Positions 34,175-42,760 are shown, counted from the stretch's first letter. The stretch is 64,000 bases of DNA from DATARR01 sp036271335 (GCA_036271335.1 DATBAW010000511.1:15927-79926), one strand, 5' to 3'. A program made the numbers and translations. Notes: generated from the letters alone by a model not told the origin.

Positions 34175-36652
34175 ATGAGCACGCCCTACGATCACAAGGC
34201 CGTCGAGGCCAAATGGCAGGAACGCTGGGAGAAGGCACGGGCGGCCGAGGTCGATCTGCGCCAGTCCGAAGACAAGTACTACATGCTGATGATGTTCCCC
34301 TACCCGTCGGGAGACCGTCTCCACGTCGGGCACGGGCGCAACTACATCCTGGGCGACGCCCTCTACCGCTACCTGCGGATGAGGGGGAAGCGGGCGCTCA
34401 ACCCGATGGGCTGGGACGCCTTCGGCCTGCCGGCCGAGAACGCCGCCATCCAGCGCGGCATCCATCCGCGCGACTGGACGCTCGCCAACATCGAGGTGAT
34501 GAAGGCGCAGTTTCGGCGCTGGGGCATCCTCTACGACTGGTCGAAGGAGATCGCCTCCTGCCTCCCCGAGTACTACCGCTGGAACCAGTGGCTGTTCCTG
34601 CGCCTGCTGGAGAAGGGGATCGCCTACAAGAAGATGGCGCCGGTCAACTGGTGCCCGAGCTGCCGTACCGTGCTCGCCAACGAGCAGGTGGTGGACGGCG
34701 CCTGCGAGCGGTGCGGCACGCCGGTCATCCAGAAGGACCTCGAGCAGTGGTTCTTCCGCATCACCGACTATGCCGACCGCCTGCTCGCCGGCCTCGACAC
34801 CCTGGAGGGTTGGCCCGAGAAGGTGAAGATCATGCAGCGCAACTGGATCGGCCGCTCCGAAGGGGCGGAGGTTCGCTTCGCCATCCCCGCGCTGGGGGAA
34901 TCGGTCACCGTGTTCACCACCCGGCCCGACACGCTGCACGGCGCCACCTTCCTGGTGCTCGCCCCCGAGCATCCGCTGGCCGCCCGGCTGCTCGCCGGCC
35001 ATCCCGACAAGGACACGATCGCGGCGTGGATCGAGGCGGTGCGCAACACGCCGCGCATCCAGCGCTCGTCCGAGGAGAACCCCAAGGAGGGGCGCGACAC
35101 CGGCGCCGTGGCGATCAACCCGGCGACCGGCGAGGAGATCCCCGTCTGGCTGGCCAACTACGTGCTCCCCGAGTACGGCTCGGGAGCCGTCATGGCGGTG
35201 CCGGCCCACGACACGCGCGACTTCGCCTTCGCGCGCCAGGAGGGGCTGCCGATCCGCTTGGTGTATCACCTGGAGGCGGGGAGCTCCGATCCCGCCGCGC
35301 TCACCGAGGCGATCGTGCACCAGGGGACGATCCGCAACGCGCCGCCGTTCGACGGCGCCGTCGACGGTCCCGAGACGATCGCCCGCTTCATCGCCTGGAT
35401 CGCGGAGAACGGCTGGGGGAACGGCAAGGTCGTCTACCGGCTGCGCGACTGGCTGATCTCGCGCCAGCGCTACTGGGGAACGCCGATCCCGGTGGTCTAC
35501 TGCGACCGCGACGGCATGGTGCCCCTCCCGGACGACCAACTGCCGGTGGAGCTCCCCTACGACGTCGAGTTCACCGGCCGCGAGGGGAACCCGCTGTCGC
35601 GCTCGCAGAGCTTCGTCGAGGCCACCTGTCCGAAGTGCGGCGGCCCCGCCCGGCGCGAGACCGACACCATGGACACCTTCGTCGACAGCTCCTGGTACTA
35701 CCTGCGCTACCTGTCGCCGCGCGACGCCACGCGGATGTTCGACTCCGAGACCGCCAACCGCTGGATGCCGGTCGACCAGTACATCGGTGGCATCGAGCAC
35801 GCCATCCTCCACCTGCTCTACGCGCGGTTCCTCTGCAAGGTGCTGCATGACTTCGGGATGGTGGGGATCGAGGAGCCGTTCCAGAACCTGTTCAACCAAG
35901 GGATGATCACCCGTTTCTCGGAGAAGTCCGGACGGGTGGAGAAGATGTCGAAGTCGCGCGGCAACACCGTGTCGCCGGACGAGCTGATCGACGGCATGGG
36001 CGCCGACACCGAGCGGGTCTACACCCTGTTCATCGGTCCGCCGGAAAAGGAGGCGGAGTGGAGCGACGAGGCGGTCTCGGGCGCCTATCGCTTCCTCACC
36101 CGGGTCTGGCGGCTGGCCGAACGTCTGGCCGAGGCGCCGCCGACCGCGCCGTCCGACGCGGCGCTCGAGCGCGACCGTCACGCCACCATCCAGCGGGTGA
36201 CGCAGAGCTGCGAGCGCTTCTCGTTCAACACCGCCGTGGCGTCGCTGATGGAGCTCTCCAACAGCCTGTCGAAGGCGCTGGAGGAGAAGACTGCGTCACG
36301 CCTCGCCTGCGAGGCGGCGTTCGACACCCTGATCCAGCTCCTGCATCCGCTGGCGCCGCACATCACCGAGGAGCTCTGGGAGCGGCGGGGATACACCCGG
36401 AGCCTGCTCGAGAGCCCCTGGCCGGAGTACGATGAGGCCAAGCTCCACCGCGATCGCATCCATCTGGTCGTCCAGGTCGACGGCAAGCTGCGCGACCGGG
36501 TGGAAGTGGACGCCGCCGCCGGCGAGGACGAGGTGCGCGCGGCCGTGCTCGCCAGCCCCAAGGTGCAGGAGCACCTGGCGGGACGCGAGCTGGCCAAGGC
36601 CGTCCTGGTGCCGGGGCGGCTCATGAACCTGGTAACGAGGAAGCCCGCATGA
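34175..36652 (+). CDS. leuS: Leucyl-tRNA synthetase
   Basis: An 825-residue class Ia synthetase of normal bacterial length. The HIGH motif appears as HVGHG in MMFPYPSGDRLHVGHGRNY; a zinc-ribbon-like CPSC...CERCG and a second CPKCGGPA are present; the CP1 editing domain has TTRPDTLHGATF and the AVPAHDTRDFAFA stretch; the catalytic loop is KMSKSRGN; the C terminus has QVDGKLRDRVEV. ATG 34175 is used, with CTGAGG upstream; an in-frame TTG seven codons earlier is less likely. The stop overlaps the lptE start as ATGA. Confidence 0.97.
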   Translation: MSTPYDHKAVEAKWQERWEKARAAEVDLRQSEDKYYMLMMFPYPSGDRLHVGHGRNYILGDALYRYLRMRGKRALNPMGWDAFGLPAENAAIQRGIHPRDWTLANIEVMKAQFRRWGILYDWSKEIASCLPEYYRWNQWLFLRLLEKGIAYKKMAPVNWCPSCRTVLANEQVVDGACERCGTPVIQKDLEQWFFRITDYADRLLAGLDTLEGWPEKVKIMQRNWIGRSEGAEVRFAIPALGESVTVFTTRPDTLHGATFLVLAPEHPLAARLLAGHPDKDTIAAWIEAVRNTPRIQRSSEENPKEGRDTGAVAINPATGEEIPVWLANYVLPEYGSGAVMAVPAHDTRDFAFARQEGLPIRLVYHLEAGSSDPAALTEAIVHQGTIRNAPPFDGAVDGPETIARFIAWIAENGWGNGKVVYRLRDWLISRQRYWGTPIPVVYCDRDGMVPLPDDQLPVELPYDVEFTGREGNPLSRSQSFVEATCPKCGGPARRETDTMDTFVDSSWYYLRYLSPRDATRMFDSETANRWMPVDQYIGGIEHAILHLLYARFLCKVLHDFGMVGIEEPFQNLFNQGMITRFSEKSGRVEKMSKSRGNTVSPDELIDGMGADTERVYTLFIGPPEKEAEWSDEAVSGAYRFLTRVWRLAERLAEAPPTAPSDAALERDRHATIQRVTQSCERFSFNTAVASLMELSNSLSKALEEKTASRLACEAAFDTLIQLLHPLAPHITEELWERRGYTRSLLESPWPEYDEAKLHRDRIHLVVQVDGKLRDRVEVDAAAGEDEVRAAVLASPKVQEHLAGRELAKAVLVPGRLMNLVTRKPA

Positions 36653-37182
36653 AGAAGACGAAAAGAATCGTGCTCTCCGGGGCCCTCGCGGCCCTCCTGC
36701 TGGCCCTCGCCGGCTGCGGCTACGCGCTGGTGGGGCGCAGCGCCAACATCCCGGCCGACATCAAGGCGGTCTACCTCCAGCCGCTGACCAACCAGACCCA
36801 GCGTCCGCAGGTGGAGCAGTCGCTCACCCAGGCGATCGCCACCGAGCTGGTGACCCGGCAGCGCTTCTCGGTGGTGGCGAGCGAGGGGCAGGCCAACGCC
36901 GAGATCGTCGGCGCGGTGACCGGCTTCGCCGTCACCCCGGTCACCTTCGACCAGACCGGCCGCGCCAACCAGTACGAGATCGCGATCACCGCGCAGGTCA
37001 CCTTCAAGCGGGTGGGGACGGAGGGGAAGGTGATCTGGAAGAGCGACCGCTACACCTTCCGCGAGAACTATCCGCTCGACCCGACCGCCGCCGACTTCTT
37101 CGACCGCGAGAACGAGACCATCGACAAGGCGTCGAAGAGCTTCGCCCAGACGCTGGTCACCGACCTTCTCGAAGGCTTCTAG
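36649..37182 (+). CDS. lptE: LptE-family LPS-assembly lipoprotein
   Basis: A 177-residue outer-membrane lipoprotein: signal peptide with LAGCGYAL lipobox (Cys ~24), then the LptE/RlpB fold with NIPADIKAVYLQPLTNQTQR, VEQSLTQAIATELVTR and a beta-rich middle. LptE forms the plug of the LptD translocon that inserts lipopolysaccharide. Position directly after leuS is the conserved location of lptE; in most relatives holA (DNA polymerase III delta) follows, but here a repeat element and the convergent rpsT follow instead. It implies an outer membrane with LPS or an LPS-like glycolipid. Confidence 0.88.
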   Translation: MKKTKRIVLSGALAALLLALAGCGYALVGRSANIPADIKAVYLQPLTNQTQRPQVEQSLTQAIATELVTRQRFSVVASEGQANAEIVGAVTGFAVTPVTFDQTGRANQYEIAITAQVTFKRVGTEGKVIWKSDRYTFRENYPLDPTAADFFDRENETIDKASKSFAQTLVTDLLEGF

Positions 37183-37197
37183 AAAACGGGGCGGTTC

Positions 37198-37338
37198 GTA
37201 GGGGCGGCCCTATGTGGCCGCCCTGGGTGGGGGAACGTCGTCGGACCCGGAGACCTGGGGCAGGGCGGCCACAAGAGACCTGGGGCAGGGCGGCCACAAG
37301 AGACCTGAGGCAGGGCGGCCACATAGGGCCGCCCCTAC
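37198..37338. repeat. REP-like inverted pair (family B) with an internal 25-bp triplication
   Basis: Perfect 28-bp inverted arms (37198-37225 and 37311-37338) have the same GTAG-foot hairpin as at 30921. Between them a 25-bp unit (AGACCTGGGGCAGGGCGGCC + ACAAG) is repeated at 37251-37275 and 37276-37300, with a third copy at 37301-37325 that runs into the right arm. The right arm has evidently been partly amplified. It fills the space between convergent lptE and rpsT, where it could act as a bidirectional transcription stop. Confidence 0.92.
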
Positions 37339-37340
37339 AT

Positions 37341-37607
37341 TCACTTGCCGAGCGCGGCGACCTTGTGGGCCAGGCGGGACTTGTAGCGCGAGGCGGTGTT
37401 CGTGTGGATGACCCGCTTCTGCGCGGTCTTGTCGATGACGCCGAGCGTCTCCGGCAGGATCGCCTGGGCCCGGGTGGCGTCGCCGCTCGCGACGGCCGCG
37501 CGCAGCTTCTTGATCGCGGTGCGCAGGGTCGAACGGTGCGCGCGGTTCCGGTCCCGCGCCTGGATATTCTGACGGTTCCGCTTCTCGGCCGACTTGGTAT
37601 TCGCCAT
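37341..37607 (-). CDS. rpsT: 30S ribosomal protein S20
   Basis: An 88-residue S20: MANTKSAEKRNRQNIQARDR at the start, then helical KKLRAAVASGDATRAQAIL, LGVIDKTAQKRVIHTNTASR and YKSRLAHKVAAL. It binds 16S rRNA helices during 30S assembly. ATG 37607 is preceded by GAAGGA. It is monocistronic, with its own promoter and a stable leader hairpin. Confidence 0.97.
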   Translation of the reverse strand: MANTKSAEKRNRQNIQARDRNRAHRSTLRTAIKKLRAAVASGDATRAQAILPETLGVIDKTAQKRVIHTNTASRYKSRLAHKVAALGK

Positions 37608-37663
37608 AGTTCCTTCGTCGCTCTCGCTGGGTGTGGTGGAAAGGAGCTCCCGTGAAACACGAA

Positions 37664-37681
37664 GTCGCACCGAAGTGCGAC
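37664..37681 (-). promoter_or_regulatory. 5' leader hairpin of rpsT with UUCG tetraloop
   Basis: On the minus strand, GTCGCAC-TTCG-GTGCGAC forms a perfect 7-bp stem closed by a C(UUCG)G tetraloop, one of the most stable RNA loops. The expected transcription start lies within a nucleotide or two of its 5' edge, so the mRNA would begin with this hairpin. Possible roles are mRNA protection or autogenous control by S20. Confidence 0.75.
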
Positions 37682-37686
37682 AAAGC

Positions 37687-37716
37687 TTTATAGCATCCGG
37701 CTTCTGTTCCTGTCAA
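37687..37716 (-). promoter_or_regulatory. Sigma-70 promoter of rpsT
   Basis: On the minus strand: TTGACA (37716-37711), 18-bp spacer, TATAAA (37692-37687). A consensus -35 and near-consensus -10 fit a highly expressed ribosomal protein gene. Confidence 0.85.
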
Positions 37717-37719
37717 CGC

Positions 37720-38565
37720 TTACCCGCCGTCGACTCCGATCTCCCGCAGGCGCTGCCGCGCGAGGTTCGCCTCGTCGCTGGTGGGGTACTGGCGGATGAC
37801 GTGCTGGAGCTGGACCACCCCCTGCGAGCGCTCGTTGAGCTCGAGGTAGGCGTAGCCCTTCTTGAGCAGCGCGCTCGGCACCTTGCCCCCCCGGGGATAG
37901 CGGGTGAGCACGGCGTCGAACTGCTCGATGGCCTGGCGGAACTTGCGCTGCCGGTAGTACGACTCGCCGATCCAGTAGGTCGCGTTGGCGGCGAGGTCGG
38001 TGGTGGGGAAGTTCGTCAGGTACTCCTGGAACTCGCGGACGCCGAGGTCGAAGTTCCCCTTCAGGTAATCGTTGTAGGCGGCGTCGTAGAGGCTCTTGGG
38101 GTCGATCCCGGCGCCGCCGCCCCCCGTGGCCTGCGGCGGCGGAGGTGCGGTGGCCGGCGCCGCATTGTCGGCCGGCGGCGGTGCCGCGGCGGGCTGGTCG
38201 CGGAAGGCCTTGAGCTCCTGGTTGGTGGCCGCGATCTGCTGCGAGAGCTGGGAGAGACGGTAGTTGGTGTCCTCCAGCTTCGCCTGCAGGGCCTCGATCT
38301 GACCGCCGAGGCCCTGCAGCTTGACCTGCATGTCCGCCTCGGTCTTGAGCAGGCCCTGCATCTGTTGCGTGACGTTGGTCCCCAGGCTCGCGACCTCCTG
38401 CTTGCTGGGGGCCTCCTGAGCCTGCTTCTGCAGCTGCAGCATCTGCTTCTGCACGTCCGAGAGCTGCGTCTGCAGCCCCTCGATGTCCTGCGACGAGACG
38501 CAGCCGGTGGCGACGACCCACGCCACCAGGCAGCCGGCGAGCGGAAGGGAGTGATGGAGCCTCAT
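37720..38565 (-). CDS. cpoB: Cell-division coordinator CpoB (YbgF)
   Basis: A 281-residue protein with an N-terminal lipoprotein-like signal (WVVATGCVSS), a coiled coil (~30-125, rich in Gln/Leu heptads: QLSDVQKQMLQLQKQAQ) used for trimerisation, a Pro/Ala linker, and a TPR domain (~160-275: LYDAAYNDYLKGNFDLGVRE and two more repeats). It closes the tol-pal operon and links Tol activity to septal peptidoglycan synthesis. An in-frame TTG at 38571 overlaps the pal stop as TTGA and is an alternative start. Enteric CpoB is periplasmic and not lipidated; lipidation here would be a difference. Confidence 0.92.
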   Translation of the reverse strand: MRLHHSLPLAGCLVAWVVATGCVSSQDIEGLQTQLSDVQKQMLQLQKQAQEAPSKQEVASLGTNVTQQMQGLLKTEADMQVKLQGLGGQIEALQAKLEDTNYRLSQLSQQIAATNQELKAFRDQPAAAPPPADNAAPATAPPPPQATGGGGAGIDPKSLYDAAYNDYLKGNFDLGVREFQEYLTNFPTTDLAANATYWIGESYYRQRKFRQAIEQFDAVLTRYPRGGKVPSALLKKGYAYLELNERSQGVVQLQHVIRQYPTSDEANLARQRLREIGVDGG

Positions 38566-38567
38566 GT

Positions 38568-39167
38568 TCAACCCACGTTCGAGCGTCCGGTGATGATCAT
38601 GTGGGCGCGGCGGTTCTGCGACCAGCAGCTCTCCGCGTCCTCGGTGCAGACAGGGCGTTCCTTGCCGTAGGAAATGGTGCGCAGGCGGGTGGCGGCGACG
38701 CCGAGCGAGCCCAGGTAGTCGCGGACCGCGTTGGCGCGGCGCTCACCGAGGGCCAGGTTGTACTCGCTGGTGCCGCGGGCGTCGGCGTGCCCCTCGATGG
38801 TGACCGAGAACTGGGCGTTCCCCTTGAGCAGGTCGGCGTTGCGCGACAGCTTGTCGCGGGTGTCGTCGCTCAGGTTGCTCTCGTCGTAGTCGAAATAGGC
38901 GTCCGGGCTGAAGCCGCGCCGCTTGAGCTCGTCGTTGACCACCTGGAGGTCCGACGACATCAGCCGGTCTTCCTTCTGGTCGTTGACCTCGGGCGCGGCC
39001 GGCGGCTGCACCTCCTGGGCGGCGGGGGGGGGCGGCGGGGGAGCCGGAACCGTCGTCGTCTCGACGTTGAGGTCGGACGGCTTGGTCATCGGCTTCTTCT
39101 TCGGGCACCCGTACAGGAAGGTCAGCAGAACCGCCATCACCATCCATATCATCCACTTTCGGCTCAT
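38568..39167 (-). CDS. pal: Peptidoglycan-associated lipoprotein Pal
   Basis: A 199-residue lipoprotein: signal with lipobox FLYGC (Cys ~21), a Lys/Pro-rich linker, and a C-terminal OmpA-like domain (~85-197) with AYFDYDESNLSDDTRDKL, VTIEGHADARGTSEYNLALG and the NxxLGERRANAVRDYL peptidoglycan-binding motif. An extra Cys pair near the end (PVCTEDAESCW) is seen in acidobacterial and delta-proteobacterial Pal. It anchors the outer membrane to peptidoglycan and binds TolB. GAGGAG before ATG 39167. Confidence 0.96.
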   Translation of the reverse strand: MSRKWMIWMVMAVLLTFLYGCPKKKPMTKPSDLNVETTTVPAPPPPPPAAQEVQPPAAPEVNDQKEDRLMSSDLQVVNDELKRRGFSPDAYFDYDESNLSDDTRDKLSRNADLLKGNAQFSVTIEGHADARGTSEYNLALGERRANAVRDYLGSLGVAATRLRTISYGKERPVCTEDAESCWSQNRRAHMIITGRSNVG

Positions 39168-39239
39168 GGTCTCTCCTCGTGCAAAAAGGCGGATCGAAAA
39201 GGCTCGTCGAAATTCATCGTCCAACTCTATCAAAACCGC

Positions 39240-40616
39240 TCACTTCGCGGGAACGCTCCGCGACCAGTCGGCGAGATCGTTGTTCCCCTCGGTGGTGAGC
39301 TGGCGGATATTGCCGCCGTCGAGATCCATGACGTAGATCTGGTTCTTGCCGCCGCGCCGCGAGGTGTAGGCGATCCGGCGGCCGTCCGGTGAGAAGGTCG
39401 GCGACTGCGCCTCGCCGGCGCCGGAGGTGAGCACCCGGGTCTCGAGGGTCACGACGTTGGTCACCGCGATCTGGAACTGGCCGTCGCGCCGGCTGGTATA
39501 GGCGATCAGATCGCCGTCGGGACTCCAGGCGACGCCGTCGTTGTAGGTGCCGTCGAAGGTGATCCGCCGCTGGTTGGCCCCCTCGGAATCCATCAGGTAG
39601 ATGCTGGGATTGCCGGCGCGGCTGGAGGTGAAGGCGATCTCGCTCCCCTTCGGGCTCCAGGCCGGATTGGTGTCGATGGCCGGCGAGTTGGTCAGCCGCC
39701 GCAGGTTGCCGCCGTCGAGGTCGGCGGTGAAGATCTCGATGTTGCCGTCGAGGGAGCGGGCGAAGGTGATGTGGCGGCCGTCCGGCGAGAAGCTCGGGCT
39801 GGTGTTGAGCGAGCCCGAGGTGATGATCGGGCGCTTGCGACCGCTGGCGACGTCGGCGAGATAGAGCCCCGGCGGGCCGTTGAAGAACGACGTGTAGGCG
39901 ATCGATTCGCCGTTCGGGCTCCAGGCCGGCGACATCGAGGTCGAGCGGTGGCCGGTGATCCGCCGCTGGTTCTCGCCGTCGTAGTCCATCACGAAGATCT
40001 CCTTGTTGCCCGTGCGGTCCGAGCTGAAGGCGATCTCGGAGAGCGCGATCCCCGGCTTGCCGACCAGGAAGCGGATCACCTCGTCAGCGAAGGTGTGGGC
40101 CATCCGCCGGCTGACCGCGAACGGGCCGCTGTAGCGTTTGGCGAGCACGGCCTGGCCGCTGCCGAGGTCGAGCACCCGCCCTTCGAAGACCAGCTTGTCC
40201 GCCTCGCTCCGCATGTCGCCCAGCAGCAGCACCTCGTTGCCGGTCGAGCGGTAGACCGGCAGGTCCTTCTGGGCGTCGCCGGAGAGCGCCAGCCCGGAGA
40301 GGACGTCGGCCCCCTGGATCTCGAAGTAGCCGGAGAGGTCGAGGTCGCGCCGCACCGTCGTCTCGAGCTCGCGCCCCGCCCCGGCGGCCTCGCCGGCGAG
40401 CGGCGAGAGGCTGCGGAAGGCGGGGAAGGCGAGCTTGATCTTGCGCTGCGCCCCGTTGCGGTCGAGCGTCAGCGTCACGCTCTTGGGCTGCTCCTGCGGC
40501 TGCGCCGCCGGCTGCGGTTGCGCCGGCTGCGGCGGCGGCGCCTGCTGAGCGGCGACGACCAGCGCGACCAGGAGGAGGCAGGGCAGGGCGGTCAGGATGG
40601 CGGTTCTGGGTCTCAT
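39240..40616 (-). CDS. tolB: Tol-Pal system protein TolB
   Basis: A 458-residue periplasmic protein: signal peptide (ILTALPCLLLVALVVA), a Pro/Gln-rich linker longer than in enterics, an N-terminal domain (~60-190) and a six-bladed WD40-like propeller (~200-455) with repeated PAWSPNGESIAYTSF, PSFSPDGRHITFARS, PAWSPKGSEIAFTSS and PTFSPDGRRIAYTSR blades. It shuttles between TolA and Pal. It lies 22 bp after tolA and 72 bp before pal. Confidence 0.96.
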   Translation of the reverse strand: MRPRTAILTALPCLLLVALVVAAQQAPPPQPAQPQPAAQPQEQPKSVTLTLDRNGAQRKIKLAFPAFRSLSPLAGEAAGAGRELETTVRRDLDLSGYFEIQGADVLSGLALSGDAQKDLPVYRSTGNEVLLLGDMRSEADKLVFEGRVLDLGSGQAVLAKRYSGPFAVSRRMAHTFADEVIRFLVGKPGIALSEIAFSSDRTGNKEIFVMDYDGENQRRITGHRSTSMSPAWSPNGESIAYTSFFNGPPGLYLADVASGRKRPIITSGSLNTSPSFSPDGRHITFARSLDGNIEIFTADLDGGNLRRLTNSPAIDTNPAWSPKGSEIAFTSSRAGNPSIYLMDSEGANQRRITFDGTYNDGVAWSPDGDLIAYTSRRDGQFQIAVTNVVTLETRVLTSGAGEAQSPTFSPDGRRIAYTSRRGGKNQIYVMDLDGGNIRQLTTEGNNDLADWSRSVPAK

Positions 40617-40638
40617 GGCACCTCGGCTGGGACTTGGA

Positions 40639-41478
40639 TCAGCGGACGATCAGGTTGACTCCCAAGGAGTCCTGGCGATAGGCCCGCGGCAGCGGCGGGA
40701 AGGGGGACGCGTTCTGGACCGCGCGCAGCGCCGCCAGGTCGAACGAATTGTAGCCCGAGGACTGGGAGATCTGGAGGTCGGTGATGCTGCCGTCGCGTTG
40801 GATGCGGAAGCCGATGACCGCCTTGACGTCGTTGCCGAGGGTCGGGCGCACCCATTTCGAGTCGATCGACGAGAGCAGCTGGTCGATGTAGTAGCCGAAC
40901 TTGAAGTCGGGGTTGTCGAGGCCGGCGATCTGCGAGCCGAAGGCGGAGGTGCCCTGCGACGTGCCGGTGGGGGCGCCGCGCTTGCCCGGCTCGCCGGCGG
41001 TCTCGCCGGCCGGTGCCGCCGGCGCGGGCTGCGGCGGCTTCCGGGCGGAGCTGGCGGCGGCGGGCGCCGGCTTCGGCGTCTCGCTGGCGGCCTTCTGTGG
41101 CTTCTGCGGCTTCTTGGCCGGCTTGTCGGGGAGCTCCGGCATGTCCTCTTTCGCCGGCTTCGGCGCCGGCCGCTCGGGCTTGGGTTTGGGCGGCTCGGGC
41201 GCGGGGGGCTCCTCGGCGGCCGGCTCTTCCGGCTTGGCGACCGGCTTCGCGGGCTGCGGGTGGCTCGCCGGCCGGCGCACGCCCAGCGCCTGGGCGGGGA
41301 TGATCTGGACCGGCACGAACGTGAGCGGCGGCGGGGGAGGGGTGAGGCGCGGCAGCAGCAGCACCAGCGCCACCGCGCCGCCGTGGAGAAGGGCGGCGGC
41401 GGTGACGCTCAGCACCTCCGGGCGGCGGCTCTCGCGCCGCGATCGCCGGTCGAGGATGCGGTCGACCGCCAGGCTCAC
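40639..41478 (-). CDS. tolA: TolA/TonB-like energy-transducing protein
   Basis: A 279-residue protein with a cytoplasmic N terminus, one membrane helix (LLHGGAVALVLLLPRL, ~30-46), a long Pro/Lys/Ala-rich periplasmic stretch (~70-170), and a C-terminal TonB_C-like domain (~195-279: WVRPTLGNDVKAVIGFRIQR, SFDLAALRAVQNASPFPPLP). This is the TolA position of the operon; the C domain is of the TonB/TolA type used by bacteria whose TolA lacks the long helical domain. The GTG start overlaps the tolR stop as GTGA. Confidence 0.9.
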   Translation of the reverse strand: MSLAVDRILDRRSRRESRRPEVLSVTAAALLHGGAVALVLLLPRLTPPPPPLTFVPVQIIPAQALGVRRPASHPQPAKPVAKPEEPAAEEPPAPEPPKPKPERPAPKPAKEDMPELPDKPAKKPQKPQKAASETPKPAPAAASSARKPPQPAPAAPAGETAGEPGKRGAPTGTSQGTSAFGSQIAGLDNPDFKFGYYIDQLLSSIDSKWVRPTLGNDVKAVIGFRIQRDGSITDLQISQSSGYNSFDLAALRAVQNASPFPPLPRAYRQDSLGVNLIVR

Positions 41479-41924
41479 GACGGTCGCCGCCCCCTCGTCG
41501 TCTCGGCGTGGCGGTCGGTGACCATGCCGACGTGCACGATCCCGCCCTGGTGGAGGATGTCGAGCACCTCGATGACCTTGCCGTAGGGGACGTCGCGGTC
41601 CCCCTTGAGGAACACGGTGTCGTCACCGCGCGCCTCGATCTGCGTCTTGATGCGGGCCACCAGCTCGTCGGTCTCGACGGCGTTCTCCCGCAGGTAGACG
41701 CGGCCGTTGCGGTCGATCGAGACCACCAGCGGATCCTGCATGCGCAGCGGCAGGTTGGGGGCGTTTGCCTTCGGCAGCGCCACCTCCACCCCCTGGTGGA
41801 GCATGGGGGCCGCGATCATGAAGATGATCAGCAGCACCAGCATCACGTCGACCAGCGGCGTGACGTTGATGTCGGCGAGGACCGGCTCGTCCTCGCCGCC
41901 GCCGTTGCCCAGATGGAACGCCAT
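41475..41924 (-). CDS. tolR: Biopolymer transport protein TolR/ExbD
   Basis: A 149-residue protein with the single helix bearing the proton-path Asp (PLVDVMLVLLIIFMIAAPML, ~20-39), ADINVTPLVD before it, and the C-terminal periplasmic domain (VFLKGDRDVPYGKVIEVLDI). Together with TolQ it forms the proton-driven motor. ATG 41924 precedes the acidic MAFHLGNGGGEDEP tail typical of TolR. It is 43 bp downstream of tolQ. Confidence 0.95.
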   Translation of the reverse strand: MAFHLGNGGGEDEPVLADINVTPLVDVMLVLLIIFMIAAPMLHQGVEVALPKANAPNLPLRMQDPLVVSIDRNGRVYLRENAVETDELVARIKTQIEARGDDTVFLKGDRDVPYGKVIEVLDILHQGGIVHVGMVTDRHAETTRGRRPS

Positions 41925-41967
41925 GTCAGTTTCTCCCTGCTCGCTCGGCCACACCTGTTAGACACAT

Positions 41968-42699
41968 CTAGGTGAAGTTCCGTTCCGCCAGGTTGAGGAA
42001 CTCGAGGGAGAAGTCCTCCATCCGCATCCGCAGGCGCCGGGAGTACTGGGAGAAGTAGTTGTAGCTGATCAGCGCCGGGATGGCGGCGGCGAGGCCGGCG
42101 GCGGTGTTGATCAGCGCCTCGGCGATGCCGGGCGCCACCGCCACGATCGAGGTCGAGCCCTGGAGCCCGATGTCGTTGAACGCCTGCATGATCCCCCAGA
42201 CCGTGCCGAACAGGCCGATGAAAGGGGAGGCCGCGGCGGTGGTGGCGAGGAAGCCGAGCCAGCGCGTCACCCCCTGGATCTCGACGTTGACGGCGCGGGT
42301 CAGCGTCCGTTCGAGCGCCGGCACCGAGGTGATCCGATAGGCGCGCTTCTCGCCGGGACGGTCGGGATCGGGAGCGTTCTTGATCTGGCCGTCGATCTCG
42401 GCGTAGCCGGCCTGGAAGATCCCCACCAGCGGCGAGGCGCCGAGCTTGGACGACTGGGCGTTGACCTCGCTGAACCGCTGGCTGCGGTGGAACGCCTCGA
42501 GGAACTTCTCGCTCTGGCCGTCGGCGCGGCGGAACTGCACCAGCTTGCCGAGGATGATCGCCCAGGAGCCGAGCGAGAACAGCGCGAGCAGGGCGAGGAT
42601 GAACTTCGCCATCGCTCCCGCCTGCAGAAAGAAGCGGAAGATGCCGGGACCCCCACCGGGGCCGGCTACCTGCAAAAACATCAGAGCGGTCGTGAACAT
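41968..42699 (-). CDS. tolQ: Tol-Pal motor protein TolQ/ExbB
   Basis: A 243-residue MotA/TolQ/ExbB-family channel protein with three membrane helices: KFILALLALFSLGSWAIILG (~32-51), LGFLATTAAASPFIGLFGTV WGIMQAF with the conserved proton-path region (~147-175), and EALINTAAGLAAAIPALISY (~192-211). First gene of the tol-pal operon. The start is supported by GAAAGG upstream; an N-terminal leader rich in Gly precedes helix 1. Confidence 0.95.
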   Translation of the reverse strand: MFTTALMFLQVAGPGGGPGIFRFFLQAGAMAKFILALLALFSLGSWAIILGKLVQFRRADGQSEKFLEAFHRSQRFSEVNAQSSKLGASPLVGIFQAGYAEIDGQIKNAPDPDRPGEKRAYRITSVPALERTLTRAVNVEIQGVTRWLGFLATTAAASPFIGLFGTVWGIMQAFNDIGLQGSTSIVAVAPGIAEALINTAAGLAAAIPALISYNYFSQYSRRLRMRMEDFSLEFLNLAERNFT

Positions 42700-42743
42700 T
42701 CGTACCCTTTCACCCTTCTTACGCCATGGCGGAGTCAACGTAC

Positions 42744-42760
42744 CATGCCACCGCGGCATG
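42744..42760. promoter_or_regulatory. Inverted repeat in the tolQ promoter region
   Basis: CATGCC-ACCGC-GGCATG is a perfect 6-bp inverted repeat with a 5-bp spacer, 45 bp before the tolQ start. On the minus strand it sits between a possible -35 (TTGCTC) and -10 (TACGTT) 17 bp apart, a typical place for a dimeric repressor to bind. Confidence 0.4.
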
